Source: Thermoleophilia bacterium
GTDB taxonomy: Bacteria > Actinomycetota > Thermoleophilia > Gaiellales > Gaiellaceae
Direction: 5' to 3'
NCBI GenBank assembly: GCA_014534295.1
Contig: JACVRU010000047.1
Coordinates: forward strand, 1 to 11,395
DNA: 11,395 bases
Within the stretch, counting starts at the first letter, position 1; every line of letters begins with the position of its first letter. Made by a program: the position numbers and the translations under genes. Below are positions 1 to 5,406 of the stretch, piece by piece. The notes beneath the pieces are model-generated. The model had not been told where the DNA came from. It worked only from the letters and a program-made list of their open reading frames with translations, and ran no database searches.

Positions 1-82
1 AGCAGCAGCGCGAGGGTCAGCCAGCCCGCCGCGTCCTGCAGGCGGGCCAGCCACAACGGGTCCAGCCGTTCGCGATCGAGCC
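1..82 (-). other. Possible 3'-flanking coding fragment beyond the hydratase
   Basis: Downstream of the hydratase stop, one minus-strand frame stays open to the window edge and reads like the start of a membrane or helical protein: residues such as LDRERLDPLWLARLQD, then a hydrophobic run rich in L and A. It has no ATG or GTG start in this stretch; a TTG at 54-56 or a start inside the hydratase gene would be needed. No Shine-Dalgarno is visible. At 82 bp in DNA this GC-rich an open frame is expected by chance, so this is only a hint that another gene follows in the same direction. Confidence 0.2.
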
Positions 83-853
83 TCAGCGGCCCTGCCAGAC
101 GGGGTCGCGCTTCTCCTTGAAGGCGGTCGCGCCCTCCTTGGCGTCCTCCGACCCGAACACCGGGCCGCTGATCGCGCCCTGCTTGTCCCACATCTCCTCG
201 CTGGTCCAGTCGAACTGCTCCTGGATGATCTGCTTGGAGGCGCTCAGCGCCAGCGGGCCGTTCTTGGCCAGCGCGGCCGCCAGCTCGAGCGCCTCGTCCA
301 GCGCGGAGCCCGGCTCGGCCAGGCGGTTGACGACGCCGAACTCGTGGAAGCGCTCGGCCGGCATCGGGTCGCCGGTGAGGGCCAGCTCCATGACCACGTG
401 GTACGGCATGCGCTTGGGCAGGCGCAGCAGCGCGCCGCCGGCGGCGACGAGCGAGCGCTTGGCCTCCGGGATGCCGAGCTTCGCGCCCTTGGCGGCGACG
501 ACCAGGTCGCACGCGAGCGCGACCTCGAAGCCGCCCGCGACGGCGAAGCCCTCGATCGCGGCGATGAGCGGCTTGCGCGCCGCGCGCTGCGCGATGCCGG
601 CGAAGCCGCGGTCGCCGTACCAGGGCGACTCGCCCTTGACGAACGCGCCGAGGTCCATGCCCGCGCAGAAGAAGCCGCCCGCGCCGGTGAGGATGCCGAC
701 CGACAGCGCGTCGTCGCCGTCGAGCTCGTCGAGCGCGTTGGCGACGCCCTCGGCGAGCGCCGCGTTGACGGCGTTGCGGACCTCGGGGCGGTTGAGGGTG
801 ATGACCAGGACGCCGCCGCGGCGCTCGGTCAGGACAGCGGGCTGCTCGGACAT
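83..853 (-). CDS. Enoyl-CoA hydratase / crotonase family protein
   Basis: This 256-residue protein has the usual length and layout of a soluble crotonase-fold enoyl-CoA hydratase, which adds water across the double bond of trans-2-enoyl-CoA in beta-oxidation or related acyl-CoA pathways. The N-terminal segment GVLVITLNRPEVRNAV, the first oxyanion-hole motif FFCAGMDL (61-68) and the second motif around IEGFAVAGGFEVALACD (100-116) are all present. Both catalytic glutamates of true hydratases appear to be kept, at E110 (GGFE) and E130 (IPE), with the 20-residue spacing seen in the mammalian mitochondrial enzyme. The segment after E130 reads AKRSLVAAGGALLRLPKRMPY instead of the common GxxPGxGGTQRL pattern; this form is frequent in actinobacterial EchA-like paralogues. 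The substrate cannot be assigned. The ATG lies 13 bp after the nucS stop with no strong Shine-Dalgarno, so translation may depend on read-through from nucS. Confidence 0.9.
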   Translation of the reverse strand: MSEQPAVLTERRGGVLVITLNRPEVRNAVNAALAEGVANALDELDGDDALSVGILTGAGGFFCAGMDLGAFVKGESPWYGDRGFAGIAQRAARKPLIAAIEGFAVAGGFEVALACDLVVAAKGAKLGIPEAKRSLVAAGGALLRLPKRMPYHVVMELALTGDPMPAERFHEFGVVNRLAEPGSALDEALELAAALAKNGPLALSASKQIIQEQFDWTSEEMWDKQGAISGPVFGSEDAKEGATAFKEKRDPVWQGR

Positions 854-866
854 GGCCGGCAGCGTA

Positions 867-1538
867 TTAGGCGAACAGCGTCAGCTCGGGCTCGCGCTCG
901 CCGCGCAGGACCGCGAGGTCGACCTCGACGCAGCGGAAGCCGCGCGCCTCGGCGAGCGTGGCGGCCTGCGGCTTGACGCGCTGCGCCGCGAGGATGCCGC
1001 GGCAGCCGGCGCGGGCCGGGTCGAGGCGGATGCGCTCGAGGTAGCGGGAGAGCTGCTCGACGGCCTCGATCGTCGCGATCCGCTTGACCTCGACCGCGAC
1101 CCAGTCGCCGTCCGCGTCGCGGCACATCAGGTCGACCGGGCCGACGTCGGTCGGCCACTCGCGGCGGACGAGTCGGAGCACCTCGCCGAGTGCCTCCGGC
1201 CGCTCGGCGAGCACCTCCTGGAGGTCGCGCTCGACCCCGTCCTTCTCGAGCCCGGCAGCCTCGCCCATCTCGTGCTCGACGTCGCTCAGCACCTCGAGCA
1301 AGCGGATCTCCAGCCGGTCCTCGCTCTTCCCGGCCCGCTTGCGCACGACGAGCAGGCCGGGCTCCTCCTCGACCGCCGTCGGCGGCGTCATCCAGTTCAG
1401 GGGCTTGTACCCGCCCACGTCCGCATGCACGAGCACCGAGCCGTCAGCCTTGACGATCACCAGCCGCGTCGACTCGGGCAGGCGCGCGCTCAGCCGACCG
1501 GTGTACGCGACCTCGCAGCGGGCGACGATCAGACGCAT
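867..1538 (-). CDS. nucS: NucS/EndoMS mismatch-specific endonuclease
   Basis: The product has 223 residues, the usual NucS length. NucS/EndoMS cuts both strands at mismatches and provides the MutS/MutL-independent mismatch repair of many actinobacteria and some archaea. The N-terminal half (about 1-110) matches the dimerisation and DNA-binding domain, starting MRLIVARCEVAYTGRL and containing HADVGGYKPLNWM at 38-50. The C-terminal half is a PD-(D/E)XK nuclease: D136 in GPVDL, then E150 and K152 in VAVEVKR. The protein ends PELTLFA, resembling the C-terminal sliding-clamp-binding peptide known in NucS, which links incision to the replication clamp. I chose the ATG at 1538 because the family begins exactly at MRLIV. 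The frame runs open upstream to 1634, but that extension is Pro/Cys/Arg-rich and unlike the family. Only a weak AGG-like ribosome site precedes the start. The gene is followed 13 bp later by the hydratase. Confidence 0.93.
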   Translation of the reverse strand: MRLIVARCEVAYTGRLSARLPESTRLVIVKADGSVLVHADVGGYKPLNWMTPPTAVEEEPGLLVVRKRAGKSEDRLEIRLLEVLSDVEHEMGEAAGLEKDGVERDLQEVLAERPEALGEVLRLVRREWPTDVGPVDLMCRDADGDWVAVEVKRIATIEAVEQLSRYLERIRLDPARAGCRGILAAQRVKPQAATLAEARGFRCVEVDLAVLRGEREPELTLFA

Positions 1539-1723
1539 GGCCGAGCAACCTACTGTCCCATCCGGACATGGTGGGGGACAGGGCCCCTGACATGGCCGCC
1601 GCGCACGGAGGCCTGGAGCCCCGAGCATCTCCACTTCGCGGCTGCACCATCGCCGGAGGCCGGCTCGGCCGACCGGGAGGCGAAGACGCAGCCGTTCAGC
1701 GAGAGGACGAAAAGGAGGGGGCT

Positions 1724-1746
1724 CGGGGGAACCAAGGGTTCCTCCG
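1724..1746 (-). terminator. Putative terminator after the DEAD-box helicase
   Basis: Starting 5 bases past the helicase stop codon, the minus-strand transcript can fold a GGAACC/GGTTCC stem with a 3-base loop. After one A-C mismatch the stem continues for three more G-C pairs (CGG/CCG). It is followed by a pyrimidine-rich stretch including CCTTTTCG. Position and shape fit an intrinsic terminator, although the U-run is short. It would separate the helicase from nucS. Confidence 0.5.
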
Positions 1747-1751
1747 GAGCG

Positions 1752-2921
1752 TTACCAACGCGAGCGCCGCCCTCGGCGCGAGGTGTACACCCGCCTGGCC
1801 GGCGCGACCGTGAGGCCGCTCTCCTCGAACTGCTCGCGGTGACCGAGCCGCAGGGCGACGCGACTGACGTCTGCCCGCTGATCGGGCGTAACGAAGGTGA
1901 TGCCCGACCCGTCGCGGCCGGCGCGAGCCGTGCGGCCGATCCGGTGCACGTACCCCTTGTCGTCCTCGGGCGGGTCGTAGTTGATCACGTGCGTGATGTC
2001 GTCGAGGTCGAGACCGCGCGCGGCCACGTCCGTCGCGACGAGCGTCCGCACCTTGCCGCCGTGGAACCGCGCCAGCGCCCGCTCGCGGGCCCCCTGGGAC
2101 ATGTCCCCGTGGAGGGCGGCAGCCTCGACGCCACGGCGCCCGAGCCGCTGGGCGAGCCGGTCGGCGCCGCGCTTGGTCCGGACGAAGACGAGCGCGAGCC
2201 CGCGGTCGCCCTCGAGCTCGGCGATCAGCGCGTCCACCTTGCCGGCGTGCGCGACCGAGACGAAGCGATGGTCGACGGTGCCCTGCTCGCGCGTGCTCGG
2301 CAGGCTCGCCTCGACGTGCACTGGGTCGTGCGTGTAGGCGCGGGCGAGCTCGCCGACCTCGCCGTCGAGCGTCGCCGAGAACAGCATCGTCTGCCGCTCG
2401 CGGGGGATTCGCCGGACGAGCCGGTCGACCTGCGGCTTGAAGCCCATGTCGAGCATCCGGTCGGCCTCGTCGAGGATGAGGATCCGGACGCGGTCGAGCG
2501 ACACGAGCTTCCGCTCGACGAGGTCCTGGAGCCGACCGGGCGTGGCGACGAGGAGCTCGGCGCCGCGCAGCTTCTTGACCTGCGCCCCGAGCGGCGCGCC
2601 GCCGTAGGCAAGGCCCACGCGCAGGCCCTTCGGGACCGCCACCGAGCGCAGCTCCTCGGCCACCTGCGTGGCCAGCTCGCGGGTAGGGACGAGCACGAGC
2701 GCCGCGGGGGCGCCGGCTCCCTTCGGCGTCCGCTCGACGAGCGGCAGCGCGAAGGCCAGCGTCTTGCCCGAGCCGGTCGGGGACCTGGCGAGCACGTCGG
2801 CGCCGGCGAGGCCGTGCGGGACGACGCGATCCTGGATCTGGAACGGGGACGTGATGCCGCGGACGGCCAGCGCCTGCGCGACAGGGGCGCTCACTCCGAG
2901 CGCGGAGAACTGCTGAGACAA
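1752..2921 (-). CDS. DEAD-box ATP-dependent RNA helicase
   Basis: This 389-residue cytoplasmic protein carries the full set of DEAD-box motifs: Q-motif glutamine (SPFQIQ, about Q30), Walker A SPTGSGKT (47-54), Ia PTRELA (79-84), Ib TPGR (127-130), DEAD (151-154), SAT (182-184), IV LVFVRTK (244-250), V TLVATDVAARGLD (293-305) and VI HRIGRTARAG (326-335). It unwinds short RNA duplexes using ATP. The two RecA-like lobes fill nearly the whole chain, leaving only a short basic tail (RRVYTSRRGRRSRW), so no DbpA- or CsdA-type RNA-binding domain is present; it is closest to a minimal RhlE-like helicase. The start is TTG at 2919-2921, chosen because AAGGAG lies 7 bases upstream and the Q-motif region begins normally from it. 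The neighbouring cold-shock protein gene and the structured leader suggest a cold-shock or RNA-remodelling role. Confidence 0.93.
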   Translation of the reverse strand: MSQQFSALGVSAPVAQALAVRGITSPFQIQDRVVPHGLAGADVLARSPTGSGKTLAFALPLVERTPKGAGAPAALVLVPTRELATQVAEELRSVAVPKGLRVGLAYGGAPLGAQVKKLRGAELLVATPGRLQDLVERKLVSLDRVRILILDEADRMLDMGFKPQVDRLVRRIPRERQTMLFSATLDGEVGELARAYTHDPVHVEASLPSTREQGTVDHRFVSVAHAGKVDALIAELEGDRGLALVFVRTKRGADRLAQRLGRRGVEAAALHGDMSQGARERALARFHGGKVRTLVATDVAARGLDLDDITHVINYDPPEDDKGYVHRIGRTARAGRDGSGITFVTPDQRADVSRVALRLGHREQFEESGLTVAPARRVYTSRRGRRSRW

Positions 2922-2928
2922 CGTTCGA

Positions 2929-2934
2929 CTCCTT
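2929..2934 (-). promoter_or_regulatory. Shine-Dalgarno deciding the TTG start of the helicase
   Basis: The minus strand reads AAGGAG, then 7 bases, then TTG at 2921. This strong site supports the rare start codon; no ATG or GTG in the same frame is nearby with an equally good site. Confidence 0.75.
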
Positions 2935-2973
2935 CGATTGCGTTTCGAGACCGACGACTCGAAACCACCGAAG
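2932..2973 (-). promoter_or_regulatory. Hairpin in helicase leader overlapping the Shine-Dalgarno
   Basis: The helicase leader contains a perfect 8-bp inverted repeat, GTTTCGAG (2942-2949) and CTCGAAAC (2958-2965), around an 8-base loop. It is extended, across a small internal loop (5 and 3 bases), by CTTCG (2932-2936) pairing with CGAAG (2969-2973). The outer arm at 2932-2936 covers the first three bases of the AAGGAG ribosome site at 2929-2934. Such a fold could limit translation initiation and be opened by temperature, a cold-shock protein or the helicase itself. The pairing is seen in the sequence; the regulatory role is inference. Confidence 0.45.
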
Positions 2974-3041
2974 CAGGAACGAGAAGCTCAATCTCACGGG
3001 ACGGCCCGATGCCGTCCGTGGGGCCACAGTAGCAGGGAAGA

Positions 3042-3070
3042 TCGATGGGGCGGGTGGCCCGCCCCATCGA
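3042..3070 (-). terminator. Perfect 13-bp hairpin directly after csp
   Basis: The 13 bases at 3042-3054 (TCGATGGGGCGGG) are the exact reverse complement of 3058-3070, separated by a 3-base loop. The stem begins at the base next to the csp stop codon (TAG at 3071-3073). Position and strength fit a transcription terminator for csp. The transcript continues TCTTCCCTGC without a real U-run, so it may act as a Rho-assisted or leaky terminator or as an mRNA 3'-end protector. Confidence 0.7.
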
Positions 3071-3277
3071 CTAGCCGACGAGCTTGACGTCCGAGGCCTG
3101 GGGGCCCTTCGCGCCCTCCGTCACCTCGTACTCGACCTTCGCGCCCTCGGCGAGCGACCTGAAGCCCTCGCCCTGAATGCTGCTGAAGTGGACGAAGACG
3201 TCCTTCGAGCCGTCGTCAGGGGTGATGAAGCCATACCCCTTCTCGTCACTGAACCACTTGACGGTTCCGGTTGCCAT
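3071..3277 (-). CDS. CspA-family cold-shock protein
   Basis: This 68-residue protein is a single cold-shock OB-fold domain that binds single-stranded RNA and DNA and acts as an RNA chaperone. It begins MATGTVKWFSDEKGYGFITP, with the RNP1 motif KGYGFITP at 13-20 and RNP2 VFVHFS at 27-32, and ends ASDVKLVG in the usual way. Length and sequence are canonical for actinobacterial CspA paralogues. The ATG is fixed by an excellent Shine-Dalgarno. A perfect hairpin follows the stop, and the DEAD-box helicase lies next on the same strand, a functional pairing with both products acting on RNA structure. Whether expression is cold-induced or constitutive cannot be told from sequence. Confidence 0.97.
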   Translation of the reverse strand: MATGTVKWFSDEKGYGFITPDDGSKDVFVHFSSIQGEGFRSLAEGAKVEYEVTEGAKGPQASDVKLVG

Positions 3278-3283
3278 GCGATC

Positions 3284-3291
3284 TCACCTCC
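3284..3291 (-). promoter_or_regulatory. Strong Shine-Dalgarno of csp
   Basis: The minus strand reads GGAGGTGA, fully complementary to the 16S rRNA 3' end core, 6 bases before the csp ATG. It is the strongest ribosome site in the window and suggests a highly translated gene. Confidence 0.85.
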
Positions 3292-3371
3292 CTCTGCGAA
3301 TCAGGAACAAGTTCGGGAGGCGGTGCGGCACTCCGGTACTCGTTCGTGCGTCGGCCGGGACGGTAGCAGGG

Positions 3372-4163
3372 TTAGTAGCCGTATGCGGCGAGGAGTTCGC
3401 CGGCCTCCGCCTCGACCTCCGCGAGCTCCTCCGCGGAGAGGTCGCGGCGGTGCCGGCCGACGGAGGAGTCGTGCGCTCGCGCGAGCCCCGCGGCGAGCTC
3501 GTCGGGCCGGCAGCCGAGTGCGGCGGCGAGCGGCTCGACGGCGTCGGCGAGCGCCTCGTACCGCACCTCGACCCGCTCGATCCCCGAGTCGCGGACGGCC
3601 GACACGTAGCGGCGCCATGCCCAGGCGACGCGTCGCGCGTCGCTCGCAGCCTCGAATTCGGCTTCCCGGCCGGACTCGACCCAGAAACGGGCCTGTGGGC
3701 CGTACGCGGCGCCGGCGTCGTCCCTGCCGCCACGCCCGCGCGACAGCCAGCCGCGCTCCAGCAGCGAGCAGGCGACGTCCCGCCCGTCGCGGACGATGTG
3801 GACGAGCACCGCCTCCGGAAACGCCCGCACGACCGCGGGGAGGACGAAGGCGGTCTCGGGAGTCTGCTCCACCCCGCGCCGGGAGCCGACGAGCCCGAGC
3901 CGCCGGACGCGGTCGAGGATCCGGCGCACGCGCTCGGCGCCCTCCTCCGGACCCAGTCGGGCGAGAGCCGGCACCGCGGCCTTCAGCGGCTGGACCTCGC
4001 CCAGATCGACGAAGCCCTGCACGTCGCCGATCGCGCCGGCCAGGAACGTCGTCCCCGAGCGCGGGCAGCCGAACACGAAGACGAGCCGGCCGTCGAGCGG
4101 CCCGAGCGAGACGCCCGAGCGCAGCAGGCGTCCGGCGGCGCGCACGTAGAGGCTCGCGGTCAC
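3372..4163 (-). CDS. PAPS-dependent sulfotransferase family protein
   Basis: This 263-residue protein belongs to the P-loop sulfotransferases that move a sulfuryl group from PAPS to an acceptor. The 5'-phosphosulfate-binding loop GCPRSGTTFLAG lies at 32-43 after strand LVFVF. The 3'-phosphate-binding motif is IVRDGRDVACSLLERGW at 123-139, with R125 and S133 as the expected PAPS contacts. A VEQTPE motif at 98-103 sits where many bacterial members have EKTP, so a commonly conserved lysine is glutamine here. The N-terminus has no signal peptide or clear membrane segment, so the protein is probably cytoplasmic. The start is GTG at 4161-4163, chosen because it begins a frame with a normal family spacing to the P-loop. 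The acceptor is unknown; the divergent DUF4032 gene offers no clear clue. csp follows 94 bp downstream on the same strand. Confidence 0.85.
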   Translation of the reverse strand: MTASLYVRAAGRLLRSGVSLGPLDGRLVFVFGCPRSGTTFLAGAIGDVQGFVDLGEVQPLKAAVPALARLGPEEGAERVRRILDRVRRLGLVGSRRGVEQTPETAFVLPAVVRAFPEAVLVHIVRDGRDVACSLLERGWLSRGRGGRDDAGAAYGPQARFWVESGREAEFEAASDARRVAWAWRRYVSAVRDSGIERVEVRYEALADAVEPLAAALGCRPDELAAGLARAHDSSVGRHRRDLSAEELAEVEAEAGELLAAYGY

Positions 4164-4168
4164 GGCGT

Positions 4169-4175
4169 TAGCCTA
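4169..4175. promoter_or_regulatory. Symmetric -10-like element in a 21-bp divergent gap
   Basis: Only 21 bp separate the sulfotransferase GTG (4163) from the DUF4032 ATG (4185). The gap holds TAGCCT on the plus strand (4169-4174) and TAGGCT on the minus strand (4175-4170), both matching the TANNNT pattern of sigma-A -10 elements. With usual -10 to start distances, transcription would begin near 4181 (plus) and 4163 (minus), giving leaderless or nearly leaderless mRNAs. No Shine-Dalgarno is visible before either start, which fits. The element is seen; promoter function is inferred. Confidence 0.4.
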
Positions 4176-4184
4176 GTGCTGCGC

Positions 4185-5396
4185 ATGCGCATCCAGCTCG
4201 TCCCGCGCGCCGGCCGCCCGGACTTCCTCGACCTCCCCTGGCACCAGCCGCTCGAGGAGTGGGACGTCGACCGCCTCGTCGTCGCGGCGCGCGGCATCGG
4301 GACGCACGTGGTCCGGTTCGTGGACTACGGCGGCGCCTTCTTCGCGCTCAAGGAGCTGCCTGCTGCGGTCGCCCGGCGCGAGTACGGGATCCTGCGCGGG
4401 CTGGAGCAGGAGGGGATCCCGGCGGTGGAGGCGGTGGGCGTCGTCCGCGAGCGCGCCGGCGACCTCCCGGACGTGCTGATCACGCGCTACCTCGACTACG
4501 CCCTCCCATGCCGGCTCGTGATCGCGCGCGAGCTCGTACCCGGCCCGCTCGACCGGCTCCTCGACGCCGTCGCCGAGCTGCTCGTGCGGCTCCACCTCGC
4601 CGGCTTCTACTGGGGCGACTGCTCGCTCTCGAACCTGCTCGTCCGACGGGACGCAGGCACGCTCGCGGCCTACCTCGTCGACGCCGAGACCTCCGAGCGC
4701 CAGCCCGCGCTCTCGTCGGGCCAGCGGTCGTACGACATCGAGATCGCCGAGCAGAACGTCCTCGGCGAGCTGCTCGACCTGGAGGCCGGCCTCGGGCCTT
4801 CCGAGAGCCGCGACCCGCTCACCGTCCCGGCCGAGCTCGGCCGGCGCTACGAGCAGCTCTGGGAAGAGCTCACCGCGGAGGAGGCGTTCTCGCCGGGCGA
4901 GCCGCATCGGCTCGAGGACCGCCTCCGGCGCCTGAACGAACTCGGCTTCGACGTCGAGGAGGTCGATCTCGTCTCGACCGACGAGGGCTACCGGCTGCGG
5001 GTCGACCCCGGAGTGCTCGAGCCCGGCCACCATCGGCGCCGCCTCGCCCGCCTCACCGGGCTCGACGCGCAGGAGAACCAGGCGCGGCGGCTGCTCGCCG
5101 ACCTCGAGGCCTACAGGCGCAGCCTGGACGAGTCGGCGAACCGCCCCGTCTCGGAGACCGCCGCCGCCGGTCGCTGGCTCGCGGACGTGTTCGAGCCGGC
5201 AATCGCCGCGGTGCCCGGCGACCTGTGGCCGAAGCGCCAGGCCGCCGAGCTCTTCCACGAGCTGCTCGAGCACCGCTGGTACCTGTCCGAGCGGGAGGGC
5301 CGCGACGTCGGGCTCGACGAGGCGATCCAGTCGTACCTCGACACGGTCCTCCGCGGCCTGCCGGACGAGAAGACGCTGCTTCCCGGCCCCGAGTAG
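4185..5396 (+). CDS. DUF4032 family protein with kinase-like N-terminal domain
   Basis: This 403-residue protein resembles the actinobacterial DUF4032 proteins, whose N-terminal part is related to lipopolysaccharide/small-molecule kinases. Kinase-like landmarks are visible: a candidate ATP-binding lysine K56 (FFALKEL), a possible helix-C glutamate E67 (RREYGIL), a catalytic-loop segment FYWGDCSLSNLLV with D145 and N150, and a DFG-like VDAET with D166. The C-terminal part (about 205-400) is mostly charged, helix-rich and typical of the DUF4032 region, with W/H-rich patches such as EHRWYLSEREGRD. There is no signal peptide or membrane segment. The substrate is unknown and kinase activity is not proven. 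The ATG at 4185 is preferred; a GTG at 4176 would add three residues. The gene diverges from the sulfotransferase, and its stop is 10 bp from the converging exporter stop. Confidence 0.8.
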   Translation: MRIQLVPRAGRPDFLDLPWHQPLEEWDVDRLVVAARGIGTHVVRFVDYGGAFFALKELPAAVARREYGILRGLEQEGIPAVEAVGVVRERAGDLPDVLITRYLDYALPCRLVIARELVPGPLDRLLDAVAELLVRLHLAGFYWGDCSLSNLLVRRDAGTLAAYLVDAETSERQPALSSGQRSYDIEIAEQNVLGELLDLEAGLGPSESRDPLTVPAELGRRYEQLWEELTAEEAFSPGEPHRLEDRLRRLNELGFDVEEVDLVSTDEGYRLRVDPGVLEPGHHRRRLARLTGLDAQENQARRLLADLEAYRRSLDESANRPVSETAAAGRWLADVFEPAIAAVPGDLWPKRQAAELFHELLEHRWYLSEREGRDVGLDEAIQSYLDTVLRGLPDEKTLLPGPE

Positions 5397-5406
5397 CAGC
5401 GTCCTC

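Noticed and set aside
1553..1581. CTGTCCC/GGGACAG inverted repeat in the nucS leader
   Set aside because: Only 7-bp arms with a 15-base loop; too weak in GC-rich DNA to call an operator or hairpin.
1539..1634. Longer NucS with 32 extra N-terminal residues
   Set aside because: The extra residues are Pro/Cys/Arg-rich, unlike any NucS, and the family starts at the ATG at 1538.
117..3032. A 971-codon open frame on the plus strand running antisense to hydratase, nucS and helicase
   Set aside because: Its translation is low-complexity and rich in A, R, E and P, with no recognisable domain; the minus-strand genes beneath it carry complete family motifs. It is a by-product of high GC at codon third positions.
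3177..4184. Upstream extension of the DUF4032 frame by more than 300 codons
   Set aside because: It lies antisense to the sulfotransferase and csp and reads as low-complexity sequence; the DUF4032 family begins at MRIQLVPRAG, at 4185.
5397..5406. Shared terminator between the converging DUF4032 and exporter genes
   Set aside because: The gap is 10 bp with no stem-loop; CCTAGG is merely a 6-base palindrome.
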